A stretch of DNA of 64,000 nt from Epithemia pelagica (Eukaryota; Bacillariophyta; Bacillariophyceae; Surirellales; Surirellaceae), in the NCBI GenBank assembly GCA_946965045.2, contig OX337232.1:3038001-3102000 (forward strand). Reading direction: 5' to 3'. The notes below the pieces were generated by a model, which made no database searches, was not told the DNA's origin, and saw only the letters and a list, made by a program, of their open reading frames with translations. The position numbers were made by a program, and so were the translations under genes. This document shows positions 27,499 to 39,216 of this stretch, one piece after another (positions within the stretch are counted from its first letter, which is position 1; each line of letters opens with the position of its first letter).

Positions 27499-29898
27499 AT
27501 GATGAATCATCTGGATGCATCCAACGACGTGGTGGAGGGAAGAGTTCCTACCGTACTTTGCTCGAGTCCGGTGGAACGGTTGCTGGTCGTTCATTTTGGT
27601 CTACGTCAAATAGCGACAGGAACATCTGCTGCGGATGAGGCTTCGTCTTTGGAAGAACTGGCCCTTCCCATTCTCTACGAGTACACAACCACGAACCGTG
27701 CTGCCGACTGCAGTGGACACACGGACGAGATTACAACGACGATCCAGAATTCTTCGATTGAGCTCTGCAACTTGGCATCGGCACTCTACACGCTTCCCAT
27801 GTCGCTCTTCCCAACGGAATCAGAGGTCGACAATGCTTCGGGGTATGAAGGATGTCCTTTCGATGAAACTGCTCGTATCGTGGAACTCGAAAACGCAACC
27901 CTGTTATTCCAACCCATTGAAGACCAAGAAAATGAAGGGACGGAATCCAACATTGTACTGGTTATTCAACTTTCGAAACAACGACAAAAGACAAGGACGA
28001 GGCAAGATTCTTCCGTGTCGCAAATTCGTCATGCTGCCGTCACACCCCAAGCAGTGGCGACCGCCTTTCGGCGTCATCATGAGTTATTTTGCCTCTTGCG
28101 AGGAGGAGGAATTCACTCTAGATTAAAGGAGGAGCCCAAAGATGGACCGAGGGAAACGAGCAGCGGTACATCGTGCTTGTATCCTGGAATGGATCAACTG
28201 TTTCAGCTCACGGCGAAAACTCGCAAGCTGAAGGATCGAATGGAACGCTTGGCGAAAACTCATGGAAATCGTCGCACGGAAGAGGATGAGGCTACAACCA
28301 CAGGTGATGCAAACGAGAAATCTATGAAAGAATCAGAACAACAACTGTTTGAGCTTAATCGATTCAAGCACCGTTTGCTCGAAAGCCTACCAATAACATT
28401 GCTGCGTCAAGCATTAAAAGTCCATTACGATGGATTTTTGAGCGAATGGCAAAGTACTTGCTTTGTAGAAGGAGGACGGTGCATGGTGGAATGGACACCC
28501 TCTCCCTTACCCCAGCAACTGCCATCGGAGTTTGTGTCTGTTCAAGATACAGACAAGGTAGAGTCGTTGCGTCAGGCCATGGCCCGATTCATGTCCGAGA
28601 TAAGCTCAACCGCGTCATGTCCGATTGCTTCGGTATCCATGTTTCTCATGGACAATCCGACACATTTGTGGACCCTAGATGGAAGGACCAAGGCAAACTA
28701 TCCTTCTGGCATGAGTGGCATATCGCTCTTGTTATCCTACATGACTCAGATTCAAGCACGAGCTTTGACAACCGTTTCAAATTCCAGGTCGACTGACAAG
28801 AATCGGTCGTCTGTTGGATGGTCCATTTGGTCGATTGCGGCAGGGCCGGCTTCTCCCACACACTCAGCTCCAAATGACCCTTCTCCCATGAATCGTGTAG
28901 AACGAGGATCCTTTGTCGCACCACCGCCCTTGTCACTCTTTGGCGTTGGCGAAGAATCAATTGTGCAAGTGCTCGAGTTCTCCTTGTCCTCTTTGGAACT
29001 CACAGAAATTGATGATGAAGAAGAAGAAAGCAACAAGGCGTTGGGACGGCACCAGGCAGATCCGAATCGATTTCGTGTTTGGGCACCGACAGTTCAGGGA
29101 CTGTGGGATGACGCCAAGAGGACATCGCATCGCATGTGCTTGTATCAATGGGATGACACGCTCCAACTTTTGTTTTTTCTCTCTATACCACCCGATTCGG
29201 AGGATCAAGATTACTTTGATGCCTTGCTTCGCGTCTTGAATAGCTTTTTGCAATCCACGTTGCTGGACCTTTTCGGGTGGGACAAGAAGGATGGGTGGCT
29301 GGAACGACGAACGTGGAAGGAAGAAGGGCAGGATATTCTCATGATTAATCGCACAACCAACCAAGTGATCCTCTGTTCCAATAAGCGCAGCAGTCATCCA
29401 CGGCGATCAAAGGAACGACAAACAATATCTTCTTCCAAACCAAACGGTGCGAACAACCGAAGTACAGCAACCGCATCGCCCCTTTTGCCATCCTTGCACA
29501 GCACTCAAAGCATCAACATGTATAGTCAGAGACGTCATTTGGGTGGTTGTGATATTCGCCATGAATTGGCGTCTCAAGTGGGCTCCTTGGATACCTTACT
29601 GGCGGTCGAAGAAGCCATGATGGAGCTCAGTTCCTGTGGCGACGATGTTGTGGACCCATTGAGAACCTGTAAGGAGCTGTGTACGGCTCTTCCACGTCAT
29701 TGGGTGTGGGCGTCTCGTGGTCCCTTGATCCAAAGCCAAGGCCAAAATCCTTCCAAAGTGGACGATGTTGAACTCTACGTGATTTTGGATGCATCCTTGT
29801 ATGTGACAGCGTCGGATATGGAAACGGCAGTGGCGCGCATTCGAAGCGAGTTTCTGAAACCTTTGTCGGGTACAAACGAGGATGTCCCCAAGGATTAG
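27499..29898 (+). CDS. Possible CCZ1-like longin-domain protein
   Basis: 799 residues from the first ATG of the frame (27499). The N-terminal part (VERLLVVHFGLRQ..., IELCNLASALYTLPMSLF, ENATLLFQPIED, IVLVIQLSK) has the strand pattern of a longin domain. A helical middle includes ELFCLLRGGGIHSRL and LRQALKVHYDGFLSEW, like the linker of CCZ1. Later parts (ASVSMFLMDNPTHLWTLDG; HRMCLYQWDDTLQLLFFL; ELYVILDASLYVTASDME) could be further longin or roadblock-like strands. CCZ1 forms the Mon1-Ccz1 exchange factor that activates Rab7 on late endosomes. The assignment rests on pattern, not on a diagnostic motif; otherwise it is an unknown large protein. Confidence 0.4.
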   Translation: MMNHLDASNDVVEGRVPTVLCSSPVERLLVVHFGLRQIATGTSAADEASSLEELALPILYEYTTTNRAADCSGHTDEITTTIQNSSIELCNLASALYTLPMSLFPTESEVDNASGYEGCPFDETARIVELENATLLFQPIEDQENEGTESNIVLVIQLSKQRQKTRTRQDSSVSQIRHAAVTPQAVATAFRRHHELFCLLRGGGIHSRLKEEPKDGPRETSSGTSCLYPGMDQLFQLTAKTRKLKDRMERLAKTHGNRRTEEDEATTTGDANEKSMKESEQQLFELNRFKHRLLESLPITLLRQALKVHYDGFLSEWQSTCFVEGGRCMVEWTPSPLPQQLPSEFVSVQDTDKVESLRQAMARFMSEISSTASCPIASVSMFLMDNPTHLWTLDGRTKANYPSGMSGISLLLSYMTQIQARALTTVSNSRSTDKNRSSVGWSIWSIAAGPASPTHSAPNDPSPMNRVERGSFVAPPPLSLFGVGEESIVQVLEFSLSSLELTEIDDEEEESNKALGRHQADPNRFRVWAPTVQGLWDDAKRTSHRMCLYQWDDTLQLLFFLSIPPDSEDQDYFDALLRVLNSFLQSTLLDLFGWDKKDGWLERRTWKEEGQDILMINRTTNQVILCSNKRSSHPRRSKERQTISSSKPNGANNRSTATASPLLPSLHSTQSINMYSQRRHLGGCDIRHELASQVGSLDTLLAVEEAMMELSSCGDDVVDPLRTCKELCTALPRHWVWASRGPLIQSQGQNPSKVDDVELYVILDASLYVTASDMETAVARIRSEFLKPLSGTNEDVPKD

Positions 29899-30555
29899 AT
29901 CATATTTCAACTGGCGCATTGGAAACGCCCGGCTTGAATCGTTGCTGAATCTTTTCTGACGGGGTAAACCCTCAAAGGAAAAACAAAAGCAGACACACGA
30001 GCAAGAACGCATTGGTTATCAACGTCCCTCCAATCGAAAGAGGTAGACAAACCGCATGTTATGTGGCTATTGTCTCGATCAACTTACTTTTTGAGCCCCT
30101 ATTCCCTCTCAAGGCAATGCTTGAGGGAACAAATCCTACACGTGCCGACAGAACCGGTGGATCCTGATAACTTGGTGCTCAATCTGATGGAACGAAGACG
30201 ATATGTACTCCCATGCACTCTCCATGTCATGGATTGGGTTGCCGGAGCGCGTGATGTTTGTCTATTCTCCATGAGTGACGCACAAGCTAGCAAGTGAATG
30301 AGTGATGTATCAATCGATAGCCGTTCAACATTGGGGTGTCATCTACATCAAACAAAGTTCTACCTATTGGATGCTCGTGACCTAGCTATCACTTGGTTCT
30401 AGGGAAACACCTTCTCATGGCAACAGTTGGATACCCTCGAGAGGACGCATACGTCATGGTATAACATAGCAGACTATTAAAACAATGAGTCATTTTGTCT
30501 ATTGTAGTTGTTGCCTAGACTCTCAGAGATTTTCGCATTGGCGGTGGAAGAAGCA
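29899..30555. other. Spacer between convergent genes
   Basis: The 3' flanks of the CCZ1-like gene and the DUF924 gene. Short plus-strand frames (for example 30061-30297) show no recognisable protein. No repeats were noticed. Confidence 0.4.
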
Positions 30556-31656
30556 TCATAGTTGGCTCTTGGCCCAACCAGGAAGGTTGTCCGCGTCGGC
30601 AAGCCACCTCGTTTCTTCTTCGGTATTCACGCGTGCCTTGAGGCTGTTTCGATGAGGATATCGACCAAATCGATCAATGACTTTTCTATGTTCCAGTTCA
30701 AAGGTTTGTTGCTGATCCCACCAAACCGACAAGGACGGAGGAGACTGTTTCACGGCAAGGTCCAAGATTCTCAAGGCATTTTCATGATCTTGCACGTCTT
30801 CCGCATGCATCAATGCCATCATCAACACGGCCAGGTAAGGAGGATAGATGGTACCTGTTATAGCCGTTTCCAGAGTCTCCTCTTGTTGTTTGGAGAATAT
30901 CAGGTGGGACAATTGTCGAGCATAGCGCAAGGCGGCTTCATCGTAAGCAAAGGCTTCTGTCGTGCCTCGAAAGGCATTTCTCGATATTTGATCGCAGAGA
31001 ATCATTTGCGCCACCAATCCATCCACTGTTTGGGTCCAGTCGTCGTCAGGACCGTTTCCTCCTGGCCATGCTCGTCCTTGTTGTGGAGCGAGGCGTCGTA
31101 CCATGGAGGCAAACTGCTCGAAACAAACCGCATCATAGTCTCTTCCACCGGCAAACCACAAGGGAGGCATTTTCATCAAGGCACCGCCATGGACTAGATT
31201 GTCTTGGATATCCTGTTCATTGTGGTAATCCACACCGAAAAAGAAGGAGAGGACGGATTGAGGTGTCCGTCTGTCCTTGTACAGAGCACGTTGAATAAAG
31301 GGTTGCGCCATTAGATGGTCCAGAGTCCAAAACGAGTTCCGACAGTCGGAACTGGAAATAGAAGAATCGCCTCTTGCAGCAGGAGACTCGTAGTGTTTGG
31401 TAATGGAGGATGTTGGACTGAGCGATAGATGATCACTAATGTCTACTTCAAAACCAGAATGGCAAACCAATACGTCCACATCCACATCCACATCCACGTC
31501 CAGTTTCGACTCTTCAGCTGTGGTGCCGTAATAGGTCGTGGTTTCACAAGGAGATGCGATTGTCGAGACGTGCTGCCCATTGCTTGTCTCTCCCTCTCCT
31601 CCTGTCATGGAGAGAAGGATGGATGCTGTGGTCCGAACTGTCATGTTGACATTCAT
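30556..31656 (-). CDS. DUF924 family protein
   Basis: 366 residues from ATG 31656 (AAGACCATGA). The first 120 residues are Ser/Thr-rich with a VDVDVDVDV repeat, possibly a targeting region. The DUF924 domain occupies the rest: VLSFFFGVDYHNEQD, PPLWFAGGRDYDAVC, GLVAQMILCDQISRNAFRG, AEAFAYDEAAL-like TEAFAYDEAALRYA, LMMALMHAEDVQDHE, and RFGRYPHRNSLKAR with EEETRWL. These correspond to the family signature (LLDQFPRNxxRGT, HSED, FGRFPHRN). The family is TPR-like, found in bacteria and eukaryotes, with no established biochemical role. Confidence 0.85.
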   Translation of the reverse strand: MNVNMTVRTTASILLSMTGGEGETSNGQHVSTIASPCETTTYYGTTAEESKLDVDVDVDVDVLVCHSGFEVDISDHLSLSPTSSITKHYESPAARGDSSISSSDCRNSFWTLDHLMAQPFIQRALYKDRRTPQSVLSFFFGVDYHNEQDIQDNLVHGGALMKMPPLWFAGGRDYDAVCFEQFASMVRRLAPQQGRAWPGGNGPDDDWTQTVDGLVAQMILCDQISRNAFRGTTEAFAYDEAALRYARQLSHLIFSKQQEETLETAITGTIYPPYLAVLMMALMHAEDVQDHENALRILDLAVKQSPPSLSVWWDQQQTFELEHRKVIDRFGRYPHRNSLKARVNTEEETRWLADADNLPGWAKSQL

Positions 31657-31744
31657 GGTCTTCCTCTCGATCACCTCTGACAGAAAATGGGAAGAGATGC
31701 CCCATGACAGGCCGAACGGATTCCACTCCACAGGACAGAAAGTG

Positions 31745-31874
31745 TCTCGATCTATTCATGTTTTCTGCATCACATCGGATGTCAAACGTTGATCTCGTCA
31801 TACAATTACTCTCGATCTATTCATGTTTTCTGCATCACATCGGATGTCAAACGTTGATCTCGTCATACAATTAC
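31745..31874. repeat. Perfect 65-bp tandem duplication
   Basis: 31745-31809 is repeated directly at 31810-31874, including TCATGTTTTCTGCATCACAT and CTCGTCATACAATTACT. It lies about 90 bp upstream of the DUF924 start codon, in its probable promoter. No substitution separates the copies, so it is recent. Confidence 0.9.
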
Positions 31875-32971
31875 TTGTTTTGTTGCAGTCGCTCGTGTCG
31901 CCGAGATTAGTTGCGAGTTGCGAGTTGCGAGGTCTGGAAACCACAGAACCTCGCATAGCACGCTCAACTAGCTAGAGGGGCGAGGTTCGCATTGCGGCTC
32001 ACCGAGTTGAAGCGGCGAGAGACTCGATTTAACAAAATTCGCGACCCCTTCCATCCGTGAATGGCCGGGTCGGCGTATCCTCATTCATTTGGTATGGCCC
32101 TAATTCGTGACTCAACCCGGTCGGCGCGAGAGGGATGGATTGGACTTTTTACGGCGGAACCCCGCATGTCGTTTTGTCGGAAAAAGAACCAGTGTGTTCT
32201 ACGTGTTGCATCGCGGTATCTAGTCCGGGAAGCTATGTGCATTGTCGTGATCTTGCCGTCCATGCGAGAAAAAGCATCTCCCGCCAATAGGTAGGGCCGC
32301 CACTATGCCTACCTTAGATAGGCCTCATACAAGATTGGGGGAATGCGGTGACCATAGACCATTGACCATCTCAATCTCAGCTCTCCGCTCTACCTGAATT
32401 TTAGCCGGAAAACCGCAACGATCACAGGACTATGAGAGACATCAGACTCTCAGTGACACCTTCAATCGCATCGATTATTCCATGCTTGCATCATCATCCT
32501 TCTACTCGACTGACTATCCATATAGGTAGCTACGTTGAATGTTCGCATCCACCGATATCGTCTATTCGTGGCATCTCTTCGTGCGTGTGAACAAACGCCG
32601 GGTGTCGCTTCTAATCCAATGTCGAAAATCGTTCATACAAGAAACAGAACCACCTTCCTACATACCTACCTAGTGCATTACGTGGGTGTGCCTCCTTGTC
32701 TGTTGCCGTCCATTCGTGGCATGATCCAGAGCAAACGCCGGGTATCCCTTTTCGAGAAAGGGTTCCAGCCAAAAGAACAAAACCATCGTGGCCATCCCTT
32801 CTCGTGCGTATGAGCAATCGTCGGATACGCGAACCGCTCATGCAATCGTCGGATGAGCGAACCGCTCATGCAGCCCGAGAAATAAATTCGTATCCGTCCA
32901 TTCACTTCTGCTTCTTTTCTGTTACTCGTTCATACCGGCGTATCGTGCACGGATTCACCGGACCCCTTGGT
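31875..32971. other. Intergenic region with short diverged repeats
   Basis: No gene is seen. A 28-bp direct repeat (GCAATCGTCGGATNNGCGAA followed by CCGCTCAT) begins at 32815 and again at 32841. A second motif, ATTCGTGGCAT followed by CAAACGCCGGGT, occurs near 32565-32605 and 32712-32742. The region therefore looks built from locally duplicated pieces. Confidence 0.5.
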
Positions 32972-34669
32972 CTATGCTGGTTTCTGACTCGGGGGGTCCA
33001 GTGGTTGCTGTTGTTGTTCTTGTTGTTGTCGAAGGGTTTGTTCTTGGGCATGCTGTTCTCGCAATTTCTCCTTGCCGGCCTGTTTGACGACGGCTTTGGT
33101 CACCAATGCAGGCGAGGCCAAACCGGCGACTTGTGCCGTCATGCGTGTCACGTTGGTGGTGGTCCGACTGACATTGGCAAAGACATGGGCGGCGGTTGGA
33201 CCAAATTGATGTTGAATGAGATCGGTCGTGACGGACGCCGAGTGATCGAGCAAGACTTGGGTGTTGTGGAACATGGCTTCGCCTATGACGGCCACCGCAC
33301 CCAAACTCGCCAGAGACACCGTGGCCACGGCATCCAAGTAGGCCCAGTGTTGGTGGTTGGCGTGTACATGTTCCGTTGCCCAGGCGCGGCTGGACTGAGC
33401 CGCTTGAAGAAACTTTTCCCCCGAGGCTTCCTTGAATTGTTGCACATAGGTTTGTGTTGTTTCACGGGCGGCGTCCGTCGCGTGTCGCGCAGTGCGACTG
33501 TAGGATGTGTAGGCCTCCTTGACAATGCCATCCTTGGTCTTTTTGCTGCTGACACTCTTGTTGGCACTACCCTGAGACGTGGCTGTCACAATGGTGGTTG
33601 TCGTCACTGCCGACGGAGCTTCGCTCGAGACGGAGGACCACGAGGAAGCTTCCGACATGGTTTCCTCTGCTTCTTCGTTGTGAACCAACTCAAAACCTTC
33701 TTGTTCGAGAGATTCTTCGTCGTCGGCGTCGTTTCCTTGTTGGTATTTTGGAGAGCCCAGTTGGGACTTGATCCATTCGCATCCTCGGCCCATGCCCCGA
33801 CAAACGAGTTGAGTCGATTGACTCAGCCCCAATTCGACCGTGACGGCCGCCATTCCCACGGCATGGGCCAACTGGTCCGCCGTCGCGTGCGCCCGTCGCC
33901 GTTCCTCTTCTTCTTGCTTCAAACATGCCAGCGTCAAGGCCCGCAATTCCCAACACCACACATCCCACGAATCCGGTCCAGTGTGGTCTGTGGAGGTGGT
34001 TTCATCGTTTGTATCGAATGGTGTATTTGAATCATCTCCCAAGACAAAATGCCACAATAACACAGGATCGATACTTGTGGAGTTTGTTGCACGTTCGGAA
34101 CCAGTGCCGGGTTCTCTCGTTTGTTGTTGTTCTCGTTGTTCACGAAAGGTACAAATTACATGCAGGACGGCCAATCGTTGACTAATGCCAAAGGGGGTGG
34201 GAGCACGGGTGACACCATGCGCCAAGAACTGCGCCAAACCCGCCAAGGCCTCATCCTGCTCTGCGGGACTACCGCAAATGACCTGGGCGGCATGTTCCAA
34301 CACGGGTCGCGCAATTCCCATGGTATACAAACATTCCAACACCTGCAACAACGACCGTCCATCCTCCTCATGATCCTGTTTGCCCGTAATGAGGGGCTCC
34401 AGTACATCCTGGCAAAACTCGTTCCAGGCTTCTTGTTGGCGTTTGTGGACATAGCGCGTCACGAGATTGTCAGACGTGGCGTCGTTCCATACTGTCCTCC
34501 AGGGTGGCTGGTGGTTGTTGCTGTTCACAGATTGAGTGGTGCGCCGTTTGGAACGGCGACGGCGCTGGTGCATCGTAATCGTCTTTCTGTCATTGTTCCC
34601 TGCCGTTTCCTCATTCTTCTTCTTAGTATCCTTGGTCGAATCCTGCTGTACTGGTTGTGTTGCGGCCAT
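32972..34669 (-). CDS. Senescence/spartin-domain-like protein
   Basis: 565 residues, ATG at 34669. The N-terminal 70 residues are basic and disordered. The middle is helical (TATSDNLVTRYVHKRQQEAW; LLQVLECLYTMGIARPVLEH). An acidic Ser-rich linker follows (about 310-380). The C-terminal region (LDAVATVSLASLGAVAVIGE, TTDLIQHQFGPTAAHVFANV, TTNVTRMTAQVAGLASPALV, KAVVKQAGK) matches the pattern of the plant senescence/spartin domain, where a VVxHKYG motif precedes glycine/alanine helices. Spartin-type proteins sit on lipid droplets and plastoglobules or act in endosomal traffic. It ends in a Gln/Pro-rich tail. The domain call is by pattern only. Confidence 0.5.
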   Translation of the reverse strand: MAATQPVQQDSTKDTKKKNEETAGNNDRKTITMHQRRRRSKRRTTQSVNSNNHQPPWRTVWNDATSDNLVTRYVHKRQQEAWNEFCQDVLEPLITGKQDHEEDGRSLLQVLECLYTMGIARPVLEHAAQVICGSPAEQDEALAGLAQFLAHGVTRAPTPFGISQRLAVLHVICTFREQREQQQTREPGTGSERATNSTSIDPVLLWHFVLGDDSNTPFDTNDETTSTDHTGPDSWDVWCWELRALTLACLKQEEEERRRAHATADQLAHAVGMAAVTVELGLSQSTQLVCRGMGRGCEWIKSQLGSPKYQQGNDADDEESLEQEGFELVHNEEAEETMSEASSWSSVSSEAPSAVTTTTIVTATSQGSANKSVSSKKTKDGIVKEAYTSYSRTARHATDAARETTQTYVQQFKEASGEKFLQAAQSSRAWATEHVHANHQHWAYLDAVATVSLASLGAVAVIGEAMFHNTQVLLDHSASVTTDLIQHQFGPTAAHVFANVSRTTTNVTRMTAQVAGLASPALVTKAVVKQAGKEKLREQHAQEQTLRQQQEQQQQPLDPPSQKPA

Positions 34670-35185
34670 TCGAGGAATGCAATGTCCCCAGAAAAAGTCT
34701 TAACGTTGCGTTTGGTTTGTTGATTGTGTTGGAAACTCTCCTCTCCTAGAGTTATAGAAGCGCTACCGTGTGGCCGCAACAAACGTCGTGTATAAGAGGT
34801 GTGAGAGCAAGAGGAAAGAAACAAGAATGACTAACGGAATTGGAGTGTGTTCGCTGATTGCTTTGCCACACAAGTTTTGTTGCGTAGAAAAAGCAAGAGA
34901 GATGAGCTGATCCGCACCAAAAAAAGAGGGCAATGGCGAAGAAAAGAAGCCGCGGAGCGAAGGTACATGACTGGAATCTGAGTATGAAATAATGTGTACT
35001 GCGCCGGCCCGACTCACGAAAAATGTTCCAAGGCGGACTGGCACTGGCGGCGCGCACGGTGGCGCACCTTGCTGCTCTGTGTTTCGTCATGCTTTGCGCT
35101 TTGCGCACTAACCTGCAAGTAACATGGCATTGGACAACGTCATTGTTCCAGAAGAATATAACTCCCTCCAAAGTACTAGTATAAT
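34670..35185. other. Promoter region of the spartin-like gene and 3' flank of MCM7
   Basis: Both genes lie on the minus strand, so MCM7 is transcribed away from this spacer on one side and the spartin-like gene starts on the other. No gene is seen; the open minus-strand frame at 34752-35171 is not protein-like. Confidence 0.35.
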
Positions 35186-38100
35186 TTACAAAAAGAAAAT
35201 CCGTGTACGCGTTTGATTGATTTGAATGACCCGGAGCGCCTCGTACTCTTCCAAACAGGTTTGAAATTGCTGCGCCGTAAAGCCTTTTCGCAACACCATG
35301 GCTTCGGCCGTCCGCAAATCCATGCCATCCCCCTGAGAAATGGCCGAGGTGGTCGCTGCCAGATATTCACGCAAAACATGAAAGATGCGGGAGGTGACAT
35401 CTTCGCGAAAGGAGGGCTGTTGTCCAGTCGTCGACGATGAGTCTTCCAAACTCGCCTTGCTTTGGTGCGTCAATCGAATGGCCTCGTCGACATCTTGACG
35501 GGCCACGAGATCGGAAAACCGCAACCGCGCCAAGGCTTGACTCAATCGCAAAATGGACAGCAACTGTCGCGCCGTCATGGCGGTTTGATCATTGCCCTTG
35601 CTGCTGCGCTTTCCCTGTTTGCCGTCTTGGAGACGGAGGGAGACATAGGCCTCGACAATGTAGGGTGCCACATCGGGAGGCACCACTGGTTGGTGACGAC
35701 GCGCGCGGCAAATGTATTCTCGAAGAACTTGGGGAGAGACGGGGCCATTCTCCGTGTCGTCTCCCTCCGCGTTGGCTGGAGTAGGATTTATATCTTCCAT
35801 GGAATCGTCATCCGAGTTGTCCTCGGTATCTTGCGTATTGCTACTGACCAGATTGGCCTTTTCGAGGCCTTCATTTTGGTGGACCAACGTGACGTGTCGG
35901 GCCAGTGCCATGTCGCGATCGACATTGGCCACATCTAGAATGAGAAACATGAGATCAAATCGACTGAGCAACGAGTTGGGCAGGGCGACATTTTCCGACA
36001 AGGATTTGTTGCGATTGTATCGACTGTAGAGCGGGTTGGCCGCCGCCAAGACGGCCGCCCGTGCATTGAGGGTGGCCACAATGCCCGCCTTGGCAATCGA
36101 TACTTGCTGCTGTTCCATGACTTCGTGAATGGCCGTCCGGTCGGCTTCGTCCATCTTGTCGCTGGACGAGATGCGCACAAGGCAGAACGTGGAAAACAAA
36201 AAGGGTGAGTCAAGAGAGTGTCAGTGTCGTCATCACGATCCACTGGTTCAGTTCGGAACGTACAATTCGTCAATGCAACAAATGCCGCGATCGGCCAGGA
36301 CCAAGGCTCCTCCTTCCAGGGCCATTTCTCCCGTGACCATATCCTTGGTGACGGCCGCCGTCAATCCTACGCCGGACGATCCTTTTCCCGTCGTATAGAC
36401 ACCGCGGGGCGCAATACTGGCGACATGTTTGAGCAATTGCGATTTGGCCACTCCGGGATCGCCCATGAGACAGACATTCAAATCGCCCCGAATCCGCATG
36501 CCATCGGGTAAGGTGCGAGTGACGCCGCCCACCAATTGCAACAAGAGGGCGCGTTTCACATCTTCGTGGCCAAAAATTTCGGGCGCAATGCTCCGGGACA
36601 AGCGTCCGACGGGATCCTCGCTTTGGGCCACGTGTTCCACCTGCTCTTGCACTTTGGTCCGTTCGGCCGTGGACAAGTGGGAATCGAGGGGATCTTCGTC
36701 GTACGACTTTTTGTGCACGACAATATGTTGCGCATGCAAATAAGTCATGGACACGAGGCCAGCCTTGAGCGCCTTGAATCCCGATTCGGCCAAGCGTTGG
36801 GGCAAAAAAATGCCATCCATGGTCACGACATCACCCGGAGCCGCTTGTCGCGTCAATTCGCCGCGACAATGAACCGTCAAGGACCGCGGCACATGGCCCA
36901 TGGGCACTTGATGCGGCACTTCTTGCAATTTCAATTCTTGAAATTTGGTAAATTTGCTCCCCCGAGTTTGCAATTGCAAGGTATTGCTGGCACCGCGCTG
37001 TTGACAGGCGGCGCTGGGACACGACTTTGGCGGTAAAAATTCGCGTTGGTAGGGTGTGGGTTGATAAATTTCGGCGCCACAGGCGTGGCAGGAATAGGTG
37101 GCCACCAAGGTGCAGGGTTTCACATCCGACGCTCGCACAATCATGCCCTGCAAGGTCACGAGACGCCCCATGGCGGGTGACCGCACTTGACGCAACGACA
37201 CGGCCGGCGGGCAAGTAGCGTCTTGCTGCTTGGTGCGATGCACTTGCTGATCAAAGGGTGGCAAATTGCCGGACCGTCCCAAGGGCAAAATGCGCAATTC
37301 GTAGCGTCGCAAGAGGAGAGGCGGAAAGTCTTGAGTCGCATTCGTCGTGGCATTGCGGGCATTCGTCGTCGTCGTTGGTTCGTCGTCGGCCGATGGATCC
37401 GTGGTTCCGGCGGCATAGTGATTGTGTGCATTGGCCGCTTGCGCCGCGTGTCGTTCCTGTTGGACCGCCTGTTGACGGGCCACGCGATGTTGGTGCAAGA
37501 GTTCGACACTGTCGGGCGGGCCATCGACCTGTTGCGTCGTGTCGGTGGTGGTGGTGCGGGTCAAGGTTTCCAAGACGGCATCCACGGCTTGGGAAAAAAC
37601 TTCTTCGTAGCGGAGCGTATTGTCACTGGCCCGTTGAGCCAAGTCGGGTTCGCCAAAGTCCACCAATTCCTGCAAGGGCACTTGAATGACAAACATGCGT
37701 TGCGTGGCCGTGTAATAGTCGCGATTGACAATGCGTTGCAAATGCTGCGCATAGGCCGGAATGCGACGCCGCCGGTGCGATTGCATGTACTCGTCTTCGT
37801 CGACGGGTTCATAGTCCAGTTCGTCATCCTCGTCACTATCGTTGTCATTCGTGGAGTGGGACCGCTCGGCAATGACAATGGTGTGTTCGCGCAAAAAGCG
37901 TTCAAACAATTCTAAACAAAACCAAACATGGACACGCAACACATCGCCATTGAAACAGAACCAAACGCAAATCACAAGAGAGTAGCAATCGAAACAGTGT
38001 GAGTGGAACAATAATTTGTGGTTTGGCAAAGTAGTGGCCCATCTCTATTAGATATGCCAACGAACCTTGTTCCTTGTCGTAATTGACCAAGGTGATCCCT

Positions 38101-38219
38101 GCACCGCCAGAATCGTCAGCGGCATTGGTAGTTGCTCCGGATTGGGACGCCTGCTGCTGCGATTGCGATTGCGAATAGACATTGCGGACCGTACTGTCTT
38201 GCGATTGGGACGACGACAT
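35186..38219 (-). CDS. MCM7: DNA replication licensing factor MCM7
   Basis: Subunit of the MCM2-7 replicative helicase, nuclear. Three exons: 38219-38066, 37911-36264 and 36161-35186, with introns of 154 bp (GTTCGT...TTTAG) and 102 bp (GTACGT...TCCAG). The second splice restores CCIDEFDKM across the Walker B region. The product is 925 residues, longer than the usual 720-780 because of a long N-terminal extension and inserts. Seen: a zinc-binding region (YSCHACGAEIY, then a second Cys pair in PKSCPSAACQQ), Walker A CLMGDPGVAKSQLL, YTTGKGSSGVGLTAAV, LEGGALVLADRGICC, and the arginine finger LLSRFDLMFLI. KALLLQLVGG-like RALLLQLVGG and SIAPEIFGHEDVK are MCM7-typical. No premature stop. Confidence 0.95.
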
Positions 38220-39216
38220 GATATCGGAATCGTTGTGTGGTTCTTGTTGTTGTTCCGCTCGTCGTTGGAGAGAGAAGGATCTCGATCAATCGCCGATCTA
38301 GTGGAAGAGTTTGTCCAGTCCGTAGTAGTAGTGGGGATAAGATGGTGTGTGTAGCAGGATGGGTACGACTCTCGTCTTGTTGTCGTTTGCGATTCTACTC
38401 GAGACACTGTCGTTTTCGAGGGTTCATTCGTCCATGGTCCACATTATTTGGATGATGGTGTGTGATTGCCCGCCATGGAGGGAATCGAAAGATCGGCATG
38501 CGCGCCAGTCAGGGCGCGCCAAAACTACTATAATACTTTTCAGTACACGGGTCAGGATGGACGCCCGACGAGCTGCCCATTTAGGGCACCGCACACAAAA
38601 TGAGAACCAAGAGCGTAGCAGAGAGGACGAGGTACAGCCGTAACTACCTTGCGACCAAGATCGTCTAAAAGACTAGCATGAAAACACCAACATTGGAGGT
38701 GATAGTCTAGAGTATACGATAGTTTCGACAGTCGAAAAGAACGAATGATCAGTTCCAACGACTTCGTCTCATTCTGGAACGTTGCCAATTTTTCCAACAC
38801 GGCACGTCTCATGGGATCCGCACCAACGGTGATCCTCGTCGGACCCCCCAAAAATAGTGGCGAATTTGTGACACGGACACGCCACTGGAGTCATGCAGCA
38901 GCAGCAGCAGCAGCATGGAGAGGGTGCGCATCACGGGTAAAACTACGGCAGTGCGGGAGAGGTTCTTAATATTGTGAGCCGACCCAATCATCCGACCCCT
39001 CGGAACCAACCGTCCATCTGTGTGTGACCATACACTACTAGACACGACAATTGATGTGCACATTTGGTTTCCGAGTTGGGAGACCGGTGTGTGCACGCAG
39101 AACCTCGCTCAATTGGACCATATCCAGTGAATCATTGGTCCGCTGTGGTCGTCCTGATTTGTGCGTATTCTATGCTCCTGATAGATCGAGAAAAAGGAAC
39201 TCATGGACAAGCCCGT
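38220..39216. other. Intergenic region upstream of MCM7
   Basis: Likely the MCM7 promoter on the left and the 3' flank of the 675-residue gene on the right. A small AGC trinucleotide run (about 38899-38916) is the only repeat noticed. Open frames here do not look like proteins. Confidence 0.4.
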
